Source: Antrihabitans cavernicola (GTDB lineage: Bacteria > Actinomycetota > Actinomycetes > Mycobacteriales > Mycobacteriaceae). From it: DNA of 64,000 nt. Where the stretch lies: the NCBI RefSeq assembly GCF_008297975.1, contig NZ_VLNY01000001.1:496001-560000 (forward strand), written 5' to 3'. A model generated the notes under the pieces. It did no database searches and was not told the origin of the DNA. It saw only the letters and a program-made list of their open reading frames with translations. Made by a program: the position numbers and the translations under genes. Of this stretch, positions 35,740-44,988 are shown one piece after another. Each line of letters opens with the position of its first letter. Positions within the stretch are counted from its first letter, which is position 1.

Positions 35740-37524
35740 ATGAGCGCTCATAAGAAGCACAGGAAACCCGACGCAGACACAATGACGCCAGGTAAGGCCC
35801 TGGCATGGCTCGGCGGTGGTCAGGCATCACCCGGTAGTTCGTCGCAGGATCGGTCGGCCTATCAGGTCGCAGGATTGGTGGTCGTACTCGGCGGATTGCT
35901 CGCCTGGGTCATCGCCACCGTTGCCATCGCTGCGGCGACCTCGCTGCCGGTCGTCGCGATTGCGCCGTTCACCGTGGTCTTCGGCTTGTTCGCGGGCGCT
36001 CTGTCGCGTGCGATCGCCAGTAGTCGGCATCCGAGCCGACGCGGACTGGTCGGACGTGGGGCTATAGCCCTCTTCGTCGGCCTCGTCATCGGCGAGCTCG
36101 CTGCCACTGTGCTGTTCTCCGGCGCAATCGACCGGTCGCTGGATCGGCAAGCCGCCGATCAGGCCGCGGCGTCTCCTGCCGTCGTACAGGCGGGTCAGCG
36201 CCTCGATCAGGCGCGCGGCGATCGCGCTCGCCTCGACGATTCTGTCCGTGACGCGCGCACCCACGTCGACGACGCACTGGTGACCGCCCGCTGCGAATAC
36301 AACCCGAACCCCAACTGCCCGCCGCAGAAGATCACCGGCGATCCGGGCACCGGACCCGAAGCGCGCAACGCCAACGACATGCTCGCGGGCGCCCAGCGCG
36401 AGCTGGACCTGACCACGGCAACGCGGGACAGCCAGGCACCCGGCCTCGACGCGGAGATCCGGCAGAACGAGACCGCCCTCGCGTCCGCGCAGGCCGCAGC
36501 CCCCACCGACGTCGATCGTGGCCTCGGTGCCCGCTGGACCGCGATGCACGACTACACCACCGGCAACGCGGGCGCGATGCTCTTGCGGTTGCTCACCATC
36601 GCGTTCTTCGCGCTGCTCAGCCTGTTGCCGTTGCTGCTGAAGCTGTGGCGCGGTGAAACCCATCAGGACCGGCACGACGCAGCGCAGACCGTGCGCGATC
36701 GCGCCGAGCAGGAGTCCGAGACCGCGATAGCCGTCAAGCGCGCACAGGTGCGGGCCGAGGCCGAGAACCTGTGGGCGGAACAGCAATTGGCCAAGGCGCG
36801 GCTCGCTGCCGAGGCGCAGACGGAGATCGACCGCGAGGAACAGCGTCGACGCGTCATCGCCGCCCAGGGCGGCTTGCCGACAGCCACGAGCCATCGGCTG
36901 CCGATCGCCGAATCCGTTGCGCGGGAACTGAATGCGGCCCCGAAGAAGAAGGCAGCCCCGATTGCGGCCGAGGCCCCGACCAACGAGGTCGAGGTCAGCG
37001 AAACCAAAAACCTTCCCGCAACGCTGGAGCAGGCCGACGCGCCTGCCCGCAGGAGCGGCCCGTTGGGGATATTGCCTGCAGGGCTGCATGTGCCGAACTC
37101 CATCCCGGACCTCACCAATCAGGTGACCGGACTGGTCAAGCCGTTCGTGCCGTCGGTGGTGTCGAAGACGATCGGCAGCGTGTCGCCCTTCCGGTCGGCC
37201 CGCACGTTGATCGAAGAGTTCGACGAGGTCCATTTCTCCTTCACCCGACGCCGCAAGGTCAGCTACGACGAGCAGCAGAGCGGCCCTTCGGCCACCACCG
37301 ATGATCAGCAGGTCGTCGGCGAGTCTCCGCAACCGTCGCTTCGCAAGATCACGACGACACGGCTCGGTTCGGAACCGCGCGAGTACGCAGAGATCGACAC
37401 GTCGTGGAGTACCGGCTCCCTACCGGCAGCTGACGACGACCTGACCCCGCGGATCTCCGGTCGCCATCATCGCGAGGAACTGGCACCGCGACCGGGTCCG
37501 CGCGAACTGCCACCGGGTCAGTAG
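35740..37524 (+). CDS. DUF4407-family membrane protein
   Basis: 594 aa. Two or three membrane helices near the N-terminus (VAGLVVVLGGLLAWVIATVA, a second at IAPFTVVFGLFAGALSRAIA, a third at AIALFVGLVIGELAATVLFS), a long coiled-coil-like external region with two cysteines (CEYNPNPNC), another helix (LLRLLTIAFFALLSLLPLLL), then a charged coiled coil (AIAVKRAQVRAEAENLWAEQ) and a disordered tail. This is the DUF4407 layout; function unknown. A perfect CRP-type site lies upstream. The stop overlaps the convergent gene by 7 bp. Confidence 0.8.
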   Translation: MSAHKKHRKPDADTMTPGKALAWLGGGQASPGSSSQDRSAYQVAGLVVVLGGLLAWVIATVAIAAATSLPVVAIAPFTVVFGLFAGALSRAIASSRHPSRRGLVGRGAIALFVGLVIGELAATVLFSGAIDRSLDRQAADQAAASPAVVQAGQRLDQARGDRARLDDSVRDARTHVDDALVTARCEYNPNPNCPPQKITGDPGTGPEARNANDMLAGAQRELDLTTATRDSQAPGLDAEIRQNETALASAQAAAPTDVDRGLGARWTAMHDYTTGNAGAMLLRLLTIAFFALLSLLPLLLKLWRGETHQDRHDAAQTVRDRAEQESETAIAVKRAQVRAEAENLWAEQQLAKARLAAEAQTEIDREEQRRRVIAAQGGLPTATSHRLPIAESVARELNAAPKKKAAPIAAEAPTNEVEVSETKNLPATLEQADAPARRSGPLGILPAGLHVPNSIPDLTNQVTGLVKPFVPSVVSKTIGSVSPFRSARTLIEEFDEVHFSFTRRRKVSYDEQQSGPSATTDDQQVVGESPQPSLRKITTTRLGSEPREYAEIDTSWSTGSLPAADDDLTPRISGRHHREELAPRPGPRELPPGQ

Positions 37525-38285
37525 CCCGCCAACAGCTGCCGCACTCGATCGGCCGCGACCCGGTCGGCTCCGATCACCAGTCGGGTCGCGGGTTGCGGCG
37601 TGCGCCCCCAGCACATCAGCAAACGGGCGGCTTGATCAGCGACGATGTCCGGCTCGCCCGCGCTGGGCACCAGCGACAGCGCAGGTGTGCCGCCGCCGTC
37701 CACGTCGACCAGCAAGTCGGGGTGGCCAGGGCTGGCGACGCGGCCGTGCCACGACGACGGTGTCTCGCCGGTCAGACCGCGCGCGGTCATCGGCTTCGCC
37801 CCGATCGCGCTGACGGCGTGCTCGAGCAACTCGTATTGGCCGAGCAATTCGGTGCTTGTCGCGTCGTCGCCCGCCATGTCCCAGCGATGCAGTGCGCATT
37901 CGCTGCGCAAGTGGGTCAGAAACGACGACGCCCGCATCTGCCTGCCAGTCCAGCGCATCGTGGCATTCGGCTCGCGATCGAGTACAGACGCCAGCTTGTC
38001 GCGAAAGTCGGCTTCGTGCCCGTTCAACGAATCGAGCAAATCCTGATGCGGGAGTTTCACGAATTCGGCTTCCCGTTCGGCAAATCCGCGGGTGTCCATC
38101 AGGGGTGCATGCGCCAGGTAGGCATCGAGATGGCGGTTCACTTCTTCGAAGCACCCCGCCAGGTGCGCAACGAGGTCGTGCACCGTCCATGCATCACATG
38201 CGGTCGCTGCTGCTGCAGGTAGACCGCACAGCGTCTGCAGAAATGCGTCGAATTCCGTCGATCGTTCGATTGCGTGCTGAGCCAT
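37518..38285 (-). CDS. mycothiol-dependent maleylpyruvate isomerase-family enzyme
   Basis: 255 aa DinB/MDMPI-fold protein. The N-terminal helix bundle holds the three-histidine metal set of the family: His in WTVHDLVAHLAGC and FLTHLRSECALHRWD. The C-terminal SCP2-like/MDMPI_C part covers about residues 160-255. Family members use mycothiol, the thiol of actinobacteria, for isomerisation or S-transfer; many are uncharacterised. The neighbouring desaturase is divergent and not obviously related. Confidence 0.85.
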   Translation of the reverse strand: MAQHAIERSTEFDAFLQTLCGLPAAAATACDAWTVHDLVAHLAGCFEEVNRHLDAYLAHAPLMDTRGFAEREAEFVKLPHQDLLDSLNGHEADFRDKLASVLDREPNATMRWTGRQMRASSFLTHLRSECALHRWDMAGDDATSTELLGQYELLEHAVSAIGAKPMTARGLTGETPSSWHGRVASPGHPDLLVDVDGGGTPALSLVPSAGEPDIVADQAARLLMCWGRTPQPATRLVIGADRVAADRVRQLLAGY

Positions 38286-38378
38286 GACACCACGCTATGG
38301 CCGACAAACTTCTGTCGCGGCGGAAGCTTCTCGGACATAACAGTCGCCAAGTATGGGTTCTCTGTGAATTAGCGGTGA

Positions 38379-38405
38379 ACTGTCCAGAATCTCGCTGTGG
38401 ACGGT
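38379..38405. promoter_or_regulatory. inverted repeat upstream of the desaturase gene
   Basis: ACTGTCCA (38379-38386) and TGGACGGT (38398-38405) pair with one mismatch around 11 nt, about 110 bp before the desaturase start in the divergent region. It may be an operator; evidence is the symmetry alone. Confidence 0.3.
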
Positions 38406-38516
38406 GAGTCGGATCACGAATTCGGATACGCTCTGCGTCGTTCCAGCGTTCACGGATCGGGATGCGACATGCCCGAAGCGGGCCGGGTGCCGATAATTGC
38501 CGAGTACAAGGGGTAA

Positions 38517-39470
38517 ATGCAGATGACGAAAGAGCTGACACAGCTGGAGCTTCTCACCGAGCTGCAGCCGGTTGCCGGTGAGAACGTCGATCGCCACATC
38601 TCCATGGCAAAGGAATGGCACCCGCACGATTACGTCCCCTGGGACGACGGTCGCAACTTCGCAGCAATGGGTGGCGACGACTGGGAGCCCGAGCAGTCCA
38701 AGCTGGGTGAGGTCGCCAAGGCGGCGATGATCACCAACCTGCTCACCGAAGACAACCTGCCGTCGTACCACCGCGGCATTGCGGAGAACTTCTCCATGGA
38801 CGGCGCCTGGGGCACCTGGGTCGGCCGGTGGACCGCCGAGGAGAACCGGCACGGCATCGTGCTCCGCGACTACCTGGTCGTGACGCGCGCGGTCGATCCC
38901 GTCGCACTCGAACAGGCCCGCATGATCCACATGACCAACGGCGTGGACGCGCCCGAAGAGTGGGGCACCAGCTTTCTGCACTCCGTTGCCTACGTGACCT
39001 TCCAGGAACTTGCGACTCGGGTTTCGCATCGCAACACCGGACGCGCGTGCAACGAGCCGGTGGCCGATCGGATGTTGCAGCGGATCGCCGCCGACGAGAA
39101 TCTGCACATGATCTTCTACCGCAACATGTGTGCCGCCGCGATGGACTTGGCGCCGGATCAGACTCTGGCAGCGATCAACTCGGTGCTGCAGAACTTCCAG
39201 ATGCCTGGATTCGGCATGCCCAATTTCCGCCGCAACGGCGTGCTGATGGCCAAGCATGGCATCTACGATCCGCGTCAGCACCTCGATGACGTCGTGTGGC
39301 CGGTGCTGCGCAAATGGAACATCTTCGAGCGCAACGACCTGACCGCCGCGGGCGAGAACACGCGTGAAGACCTCGCTAGCTTCCTCGAGGATCTCGAGAA
39401 GCAGGCGCGCAAGTTCGAGGAGCAGCGCGATCGGTTGCTGGCCCGCGAAGCGGCGCGCGCGAGCGCTTAG
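38517..39470 (+). CDS. acyl-ACP desaturase (DesA type)
   Basis: 317 aa. Ferritin-like di-iron fold with the carboxylate-bridge motifs of acyl-ACP desaturases: first pair in TEDNLPSYHRG and EENRHGIVLRDYL (EExRH), second pair in FQELATRVSHRNTG and DENLHMIFY (DExxH). It inserts a double bond in acyl chains on ACP with ferredoxin and oxygen, as mycobacterial DesA1/DesA2 do in mycolate and unsaturated fatty acid synthesis. AAGGGG lies before the ATG at 38517; an ATG at 38523 is also possible. Confidence 0.93.
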   Translation: MQMTKELTQLELLTELQPVAGENVDRHISMAKEWHPHDYVPWDDGRNFAAMGGDDWEPEQSKLGEVAKAAMITNLLTEDNLPSYHRGIAENFSMDGAWGTWVGRWTAEENRHGIVLRDYLVVTRAVDPVALEQARMIHMTNGVDAPEEWGTSFLHSVAYVTFQELATRVSHRNTGRACNEPVADRMLQRIAADENLHMIFYRNMCAAAMDLAPDQTLAAINSVLQNFQMPGFGMPNFRRNGVLMAKHGIYDPRQHLDDVVWPVLRKWNIFERNDLTAAGENTREDLASFLEDLEKQARKFEEQRDRLLAREAARASA

Positions 39471-40264
39471 GTCTGCACTCCTGCAAGGAAATTCAGCAGC
39501 AATTCGTTCACCGGCTCGGAGTGGGTCACGTTGACAGCGTGACTCGCACCCTCGATCGTGTGCGCCTCGGCGGGGCCGCCCAATTGTGTTTGCAGCGCAG
39601 TCATGTCCTCGTCGGTGATCGCTTGATCCTGCGCTCCGCGAATAAGAATTGCGGGACAGGTGATTTCGCCGACTCGATCGGTGATCGACTCGCGATCGAC
39701 GAGTGTGTTCGCCGCTTGCGTGATGAGTTTCCGATTACCGTGCCGCCACTTGTCGAGCCACGGCGCCCGGTCGGCATCGGTTCCGCCGATCATCTGCGCC
39801 CCAAGCGTTTTCGCGATCGGCTCGATGGGTCCGTCGCCGATCCAGGCGTCGGTCAATCCGCGATAGCTTTCCCGTTGCGCGACGTTGTACGCCTCGGCGA
39901 CAGTGCAGATCAGAATCAGCGCGCGCACTCGATCGGGCTGCAGCAGCGCCATTCGAAGCGCGGTGAATCCACCCTGCGACATACCGCCGACAACGGCCTC
40001 GCCGATGCCCAGGTGGTCGAGTACGGCCCAGGAGTCGCCGGCCGAATCCCAGTAGCTGAACGGCTCTCCCGCGTCCTCGGTACGGCCGTGGCCGCGCGCG
40101 TCCACCGTGATCAATCGGTACTTCGGCGAGAGGGCCTGCGCCTGCGCGTCGAACATGTCGCTGTCCAGTAGGAAACCGTGGCCGAGCAACACCGCGGGGC
40201 CGTCACCGCCGGTGTCGGTGTAATGGATTCGAGCGTTGTCGGTTTCCAGATAGGCGTCGGTCAC
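39467..40264 (-). CDS. alpha/beta hydrolase
   Basis: 265 aa from the GTG at 40264 (VTDAYLETDNARIHYTDTGG); a longer frame to 40312 adds an unlikely leader. Fold landmarks: VLLGHGFLLDS (oxyanion HG), nucleophile Ser in VVGGMSQGGFTALR (GxSxG), acid residue in ILIRGAQDQAI and His in EGASHAVNVTHSEPVNELLL. Complete catalytic triad. The substrate cannot be named. Its stop overlaps the desaturase end by 4 bp, and a TetR gene lies just upstream in the same direction. Confidence 0.88.
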   Translation of the reverse strand: MTDAYLETDNARIHYTDTGGDGPAVLLGHGFLLDSDMFDAQAQALSPKYRLITVDARGHGRTEDAGEPFSYWDSAGDSWAVLDHLGIGEAVVGGMSQGGFTALRMALLQPDRVRALILICTVAEAYNVAQRESYRGLTDAWIGDGPIEPIAKTLGAQMIGGTDADRAPWLDKWRHGNRKLITQAANTLVDRESITDRVGEITCPAILIRGAQDQAITDEDMTALQTQLGGPAEAHTIEGASHAVNVTHSEPVNELLLNFLAGVQT

Positions 40265-40315
40265 CTCGCGATGGTAAGCACGAAGACGAACATGCGCGCG
40301 AGTTCTACACACTCG

Positions 40316-40921
40316 TCAAGGCGTAGTCAGCGCCTGCAGGAACCGAGTTGTGATCGCGTACATCTCTTTTCGGGCGGCCTCGGCGTCGTCAGCCCGCGCC
40401 ACGTAGAGCGCGGCTTCGTCGACCATCGCGCCGATCACGTGCGCCAGTGGGCGAATGGGTTGCTCTGGAATCAAGCCTTCGGCCATCGCCCCGGTCAGTA
40501 GGCCCTCGATCAGGCCGAGACCGTATTTGAGCCCGGATTCGCGCCAGCGTTCCCAGCCGAGCACGGACGGCGCTTCGATCAGCACGATGCGATGCACTTC
40601 GGGCTCGGCACAGACGTCCAGCCACGCGTGCGCACCGATCTCCATGGCGTCGAGCGGACCGGTGATGTCCGCTTCCCCGACGATCTGGCCGATCCGCTCG
40701 ATCACGGACTCTTCGACGTCTTCGAAGACCGCGGCGAACAGCTCCGTCTTGTCGGCGAACTGGTGGTAGAGCGCACCCCTGCTGACGCCGGCTTCCTTGC
40801 CGATCGTCTGGGTGCCGACCCCGCCGAAACCATGTTCGGTGAACAGCCTTCTACCGGCCGCGACCAACGCGGCCCGGGTATCGGCCGAGCGTTCGGCTTG
40901 GGTACGACGGTTGACTTCCAT
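40316..40921 (-). CDS. TetR/AcrR family regulator
   Basis: 201 aa. HTH: GVGTQTIGKEAGVSRGALYH followed by QFADKTELFAAVF. The C-terminal part resembles TetR_C regulators of hydrolases and transporters (HAWLDVCAEPEVHRIVLIEA). It is divergent from an alpha/beta hydrolase gene, and a palindromic site lies between. The downstream hydrolase is probably cotranscribed. Confidence 0.92.
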   Translation of the reverse strand: MEVNRRTQAERSADTRAALVAAGRRLFTEHGFGGVGTQTIGKEAGVSRGALYHQFADKTELFAAVFEDVEESVIERIGQIVGEADITGPLDAMEIGAHAWLDVCAEPEVHRIVLIEAPSVLGWERWRESGLKYGLGLIEGLLTGAMAEGLIPEQPIRPLAHVIGAMVDEAALYVARADDAEAARKEMYAITTRFLQALTTP

Positions 40922-40937
40922 ACATCCTGTTTGTAAG

Positions 40938-40958
40938 TTACGTACACGGTGTTTGTAA
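40938..40958. promoter_or_regulatory. likely TetR operator
   Basis: Symmetric site TTAC-gta-CAC-g-GTG-ttt-GTAA, 21 bp, centred at 40948 between the TetR start (40921) and the hydrolase start (40986). The heptamer TTTGTAA occurs twice here (40930-40936 and 40952-40958). Confidence 0.5.
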
Positions 40959-40985
40959 ATAATCTCAGCAGAGACGGGGTCAACG

Positions 40986-41828
40986 ATGCCAGACGTCAGA
41001 CTGAATCAAGGAACCATTCGCTACCGCGCCGTCGGGCCTGATGCGCCCGGTACACCGACAGTCGTGTTCGTCCACGGCCTGCTGGTCGACGGTCGGCTGT
41101 GGGACGGCGTAGCCGATCGGCTCGCAGCGCAGGGTGTTCGATGCATCCAGCCCAACCTGCCGCTGGGTGCACACGAACTTCCGATGGACCCGGGCACCGA
41201 TTTCTCCTTCCCCGCCATGGCGAAGCTGGTCAACGAATTCATCGATGCGCTCAAGCTGTCCGACGTGACCCTGGTCGGCAACGACAGCGGTGGTGCCATC
41301 TGCCAATTCCTCATCGATACCGACCACTCGCGCATCGGGCGGCTTGTACTCACCAACTGCGACGCCTACACCAATTTCCCGCCGTATCCGTTCAACGTGC
41401 TGGTGAAGGTCGCCAGGCACCAGGCAGCGATCGGCCCGCTGATGGCGAGCATGCGGTCCAAGCGCCTCCGCCATTCCGACCTGGGCGTCGGCTTGCTTGC
41501 CAACCACCTGGACGACGATCTCGTGGTGTCCTGGATGCAACCCACCATGAGCGGCGACAAGGCAATTCGTCGCGACACCGCGCTGTTCTGTGCGGAGTTC
41601 GATCCGGCAGAACTGGATGCCGTCTCGACTCGCCTCGGCCGCTTCGACAAGCCCGTCAAGATCATTTGGGGTCAGGCCGATCGGTGCTTCAAGCCGGAAT
41701 ACGGTCGACGCCTCGCGAAGGTGTTCCCCAACGCGAGCCTCACCGAAGTGCCGAACGCCAAGACCTTTGTCGCACTGGACAATCCAGGAGCCGTCGCCGA
41801 CGGGATCATGGAACTCGTTTCGGTGTAG
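40986..41828 (+). CDS. alpha/beta hydrolase with Asp nucleophile, likely lacking the catalytic His
   Basis: 280 aa. Nucleophile position is Asp in VTLVGNDSGGAICQF, as in haloalkane dehalogenases and epoxide hydrolases. The oxyanion loop is VVFVHGLLVDG and the acid may be Asp in IIWGQADRCF. At the place where the catalytic His is expected, before the last helix, the sequence reads VPNAKTFVALDNPG, with no His. Similar TF-type variants occur in other actinobacterial proteins, so the gene may be catalytically altered rather than broken. Divergent TetR gene and operator suggest ligand-controlled expression. Confidence 0.82.
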   Translation: MPDVRLNQGTIRYRAVGPDAPGTPTVVFVHGLLVDGRLWDGVADRLAAQGVRCIQPNLPLGAHELPMDPGTDFSFPAMAKLVNEFIDALKLSDVTLVGNDSGGAICQFLIDTDHSRIGRLVLTNCDAYTNFPPYPFNVLVKVARHQAAIGPLMASMRSKRLRHSDLGVGLLANHLDDDLVVSWMQPTMSGDKAIRRDTALFCAEFDPAELDAVSTRLGRFDKPVKIIWGQADRCFKPEYGRRLAKVFPNASLTEVPNAKTFVALDNPGAVADGIMELVSV

Positions 41829-41853
41829 CGCAAGTTCGGGCAGACTGCACCGT

Positions 41854-42543
41854 GTGACACGCGCCATCGACGATCCCGATCGTTTCGAGCCACGCCCCGA
41901 TCCGCGACCGACGGATCGGGCGTGGCCGGAGATGACTTGGCCGGTTCCGCGGGAAGTCGCCCTGCTGGGCGCCACCGTCGACCTGACCCCGGTCGACCCG
42001 AAAGCCGATGCCGTCGACTTGTTTTCGGCGCTGAATCACGATCGGGTGTGGGCGCACGTACCGGGTCGGCCCACGGACCCCGAGCATTTCGAAACGGCGC
42101 TGCGAGCGATGTGCGCACGACCGGGCTGGCAGCCGTGGACGATTCGGACCACCGCCCGCCGTGGCGATCTGCCAGCCGGATCGGCAATCGGCACCACGTC
42201 TTACCTCGATGTGTCGAGCCACGATGCGCGCGTCGAAATCGGGAGCACCCTCTACACACCCGCGGTGTGGGGCACGTCCGTCAATCCGGAGGTCAAGTTG
42301 GTGCTGCTGCGCTACGCGTTCGAGGTCTTGCACGCCGGACGGGTCCAGTTGAAGACCGACGTCCGGAACAAGCGCTCACAACAAGCGATCTCACGATTGG
42401 GCGCCCAGTACGAGGGAACCATGCGACGCCATTTCCGCCGCCCCGACGGCACAGTCCGCGACAGCGTCTTGTTCTCGATCATCGCCGAAGACTGGCCGGT
42501 GGTGGAGCAGCGGTTGCTGGCGCGGCTGGCGGCCGCCACTTAA
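41854..42543 (+). CDS. GNAT-family N-acetyltransferase
   Basis: 229 aa from the GTG at 41854. RimJ/RimL-like GNAT: substrate side ALLGATVDLTPVDPKADAVD, beta-4 IGTTSYLDVSSHDARVEIGS with the hallmark WGT (VWGTSVNPEVKLVLLRYAFE), and the C-terminal strand RVQLKTDVRNKRSQQAISRL. The pyrophosphate loop is the divergent N-P-E-V type of this branch. The target (protein N-terminus, antibiotic or small amine) is unknown. Confidence 0.88.
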   Translation: MTRAIDDPDRFEPRPDPRPTDRAWPEMTWPVPREVALLGATVDLTPVDPKADAVDLFSALNHDRVWAHVPGRPTDPEHFETALRAMCARPGWQPWTIRTTARRGDLPAGSAIGTTSYLDVSSHDARVEIGSTLYTPAVWGTSVNPEVKLVLLRYAFEVLHAGRVQLKTDVRNKRSQQAISRLGAQYEGTMRRHFRRPDGTVRDSVLFSIIAEDWPVVEQRLLARLAAAT

Positions 42544-42558
42544 CCGCGCGCAATCGTT

Positions 42559-43521
42559 CTACACCCCCTGGAAAGTCTTCCGATAGCGCAGGGGCGACAT
42601 CCCGACGCTGCGCCGAATATGCTGCCGCAGACTGGCTCCCGTGCCGAGGCCGGCCTGACGGGCGACCTCGTCGATCGGCAGATCGCCCGACTCCAGTAGA
42701 TGTCGCGCTCGCTCGATCCGCTGCTCCAGCACCCACGCCCCCGGCGAGCGGCCGGTCTGCTCGGTGAAGCGACGATTGAAGGTTCGGACACTCATGTTCG
42801 AGATCCGTGACAGCTGTTCGACGTTGATCGCATCGTGCAGATTCTCCAACGCCCACTCGCGCGCGCGAGCTGTCGAATCGTTGGCGGCCTGCGGAACCGG
42901 TCGTTGGATGAACTGGGCCTGCCCGCCCTCACGCCACGGCGGAACGACGCAGTACTTGGCGGCATCGTTCGCCACCGCGGCACCGTGATCGCGCCGAATT
43001 ATGTGCAGGCACAAGTCGATTCCCGCAGCGAGGCCTGCCGAGCTGAGCACGTCCCCGTCGTCGACGAACAGCACTTCCTCGTCGAGACGCACCTTCGGGA
43101 ACAGCGTCCTGAACTCGGCGGCATAGCGCCAGTGTGTCGTCGCAGGCCGGTCGTCGAGCAGTCCGGCCGCAGCGAGAACGAAGGCACCGGTGCAAATCGA
43201 CACCATTCGAGTGCCGGGCCTGATCCGCGACAGCGCAGCAGCGACATCGTCCGGCAATGATCCGTCCGTTCGCGTCCGAGCGGACTTGGTCCCCGGAACG
43301 ATCACGGTGTCCGCGGTCTCCAACGCCTCCGGTCCCGCCATGGGCACGATCGCGTACCCCGTAGTCGTGGCGACCGGATCGGTGGACAGCCCACAGAGCG
43401 TCACGTCGTACAACTCGTCGCCGTCCGGCCCCAACGCGGTTCCGAAGATCAGCGGCGGAATGGACGCGTCGAATCCGACGATCGGCTCGATCAGCAGCAC
43501 GACAACCTGGTGACGCTTCAT
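42559..43521 (-). CDS. GlxA-type regulator (DJ-1/PfpI plus AraC HTH)
   Basis: 320 aa. N-terminal DJ-1/PfpI-like domain (residues ~5-195): QVVVLLIEPIVGFDASIPPL, VSICTGAFVLAAAGLLDDR (Cys at the nucleophile elbow), ATTHW. C-terminal AraC HTH: ALENLHDAINVEQLSRISNM, SVRTFNRRFTEQTGRSPGAW and VARQAGLGTGASLRQHIRRS. Divergent from an MFS transporter gene, with a palindrome between them; it probably activates that gene. Confidence 0.93.
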   Translation of the reverse strand: MKRHQVVVLLIEPIVGFDASIPPLIFGTALGPDGDELYDVTLCGLSTDPVATTTGYAIVPMAGPEALETADTVIVPGTKSARTRTDGSLPDDVAAALSRIRPGTRMVSICTGAFVLAAAGLLDDRPATTHWRYAAEFRTLFPKVRLDEEVLFVDDGDVLSSAGLAAGIDLCLHIIRRDHGAAVANDAAKYCVVPPWREGGQAQFIQRPVPQAANDSTARAREWALENLHDAINVEQLSRISNMSVRTFNRRFTEQTGRSPGAWVLEQRIERARHLLESGDLPIDEVARQAGLGTGASLRQHIRRSVGMSPLRYRKTFQGV

Positions 43522-43542
43522 GGCAGAATTCTTTCATATATA

Positions 43543-43554
43543 GGCAGTCCTGCC
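43543..43554. promoter_or_regulatory. palindrome between GlxA-type regulator and MFS transporter genes
   Basis: GGCAG-TC-CTGCC, perfect 5+5 arms, 22 bp before the regulator start and 35 bp before the MFS start; a further TGGCAG word lies at 43520-43525. Fits the TGGCA-type half-sites used by many GlxA-like AraC regulators; inference from position and symmetry. Confidence 0.45.
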
Positions 43555-43588
43555 AATGGTGCATGCATCCTCTTCGTAGGACAGTTCA

Positions 43589-44872
43589 GTGGTGAACAAA
43601 CGCCTCGCTGTGCCGCACTGGGCCTGGATCATTGCGGCCGTCACCTTCGTCGCCATGTTGGGCGCCGCCGGCTTCCGGTCGGTGCCCAGCGTCATGATGG
43701 ATCCGCTGCACAACGAGTTCGGCTGGTCGCACGCCACGATCGGCGCGGCGATGTCGGTGAACATGACGCTGTTCGGCCTCACCTCGCCGTTCGCAGCCGC
43801 ACTGATGGACAAGCTCGGCATCAGGCCGGTCATGTCCGGAGCGCTGCTGCTCATCTCCGGTGGCACCGCCCTGAGTGTCTTCATGACGCACAGCTGGCAA
43901 CTGGTGTTGTTGTGGGGCGTGTGCGTCGGCATGGGGACCGGCTCCATGTCGATGGCACTGGTCGCGACGGTGGCGAACAGGTGGTTCGTCGGACGCCGTG
44001 GGCTGATCACCGGCATCCTCACCGCAGCCAATGCGACGGGGCAGCTGATCTTCCTTCCCGTGGTTGCCGCCATCACGACCAGTCATGGTTGGCGAGTCGC
44101 ATCTTTGGTGGTCGCAGCGGCATCGCTGGCGGTGGTGCCGTTGGTGCTCCTATTCATGCGAAACCACCCGCACGACAGGGGCATTCGCGCCTTCGGCGCA
44201 ACCGACGAGGACCCCGGCCCACCACCGTCGACGCGCACCGGAAGCAGCGCGCGGGCCGCCGTCGACGCCCTGCTCGTGGGCCTGCGGACCCCCGTCTTCT
44301 GGTTGCTCGCAGGCAGCTTCGCCATCTGCGGTGCCACCACCAACGGGCTGATCGGCACGCACTTCATCCCCGCGGCCCATGATCACGGCATGCCCGTCAC
44401 CACGGCGGCGAGCATGCTGGCAGTGGTCGGCGTGTTCGACGTCGCCGGAACCATCCTGTCCGGCTGGTTCACCGATCGCGTCGATCCGCGGATGTTGCTG
44501 GTGGTCTACTACCTGGGCCGCGGCGCATCCCTGCTGGTGCTCCCGTCGTTGCTCACTGACAGCGCGAAACCCAGCATGTGGGTATTCATCCTGTTCTACG
44601 GCTTGGACTGGGTTGCGACGGTGCCGCCGACGGTTGCGCTGTGCCGCATCTTCTTCGGCGACCGCTCGCCGATCGTGTTCGGCTGGGTGTTCGCGTCGCA
44701 TCAGATCGGCGCCGCGATCGCCGCCGCAGGCGCCGGATATCTCCGTGACGCCAACGGCAACTACGACATGGCGTTCTGGATTGCGTCCGCGCTCTGTGTC
44801 TTTGCCGCCGGCATGTGCGTCAGCATTCGGATCCCGGCGCGCTCTGCGCCCGAGCCGGTCCCGGTCGGATGA
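43589..44872 (+). CDS. MFS transporter
   Basis: 427 aa with about twelve membrane helices. N-half signature in the 2-3 loop: SPFAAALMDKLGIRPVMSGA (the G-x-x-x-D-R/K-x-G-x-R type motif), central cytoplasmic loop around residues 190-225 (MRNHPHDRGIRAFGATDED), C-half counterpart GWFTDRVDPRMLLVVYYLGR. This resembles the monocarboxylate/oxalate-type MFS branch. Substrate unknown; likely controlled by the divergent GlxA-type regulator. Confidence 0.92.
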   Translation: MVNKRLAVPHWAWIIAAVTFVAMLGAAGFRSVPSVMMDPLHNEFGWSHATIGAAMSVNMTLFGLTSPFAAALMDKLGIRPVMSGALLLISGGTALSVFMTHSWQLVLLWGVCVGMGTGSMSMALVATVANRWFVGRRGLITGILTAANATGQLIFLPVVAAITTSHGWRVASLVVAAASLAVVPLVLLFMRNHPHDRGIRAFGATDEDPGPPPSTRTGSSARAAVDALLVGLRTPVFWLLAGSFAICGATTNGLIGTHFIPAAHDHGMPVTTAASMLAVVGVFDVAGTILSGWFTDRVDPRMLLVVYYLGRGASLLVLPSLLTDSAKPSMWVFILFYGLDWVATVPPTVALCRIFFGDRSPIVFGWVFASHQIGAAIAAAGAGYLRDANGNYDMAFWIASALCVFAAGMCVSIRIPARSAPEPVPVG

Positions 44873-44876
44873 AACA

Positions 44877-44913
44877 GATGTGCCCGGCCGAGAACTCATC
44901 GGTCGGGCACATC
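44877..44913. terminator. hairpin terminator between convergent genes
   Basis: Fourteen-base arms GATGTGCCCGGCCG (44877-44890) and CGGTCGGGCACATC (44900-44913) with one mismatch and a 9-nt loop, right after the MFS gene and before the convergent thioesterase gene. Confidence 0.75.
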
Positions 44914-44988
44914 CGTTGGCCGGGTTGGTCGCAAGCTGTCCCGACACTTACTTGGACGCCGCAAAGCCCGGTTCGGTTCCATCGAAAA

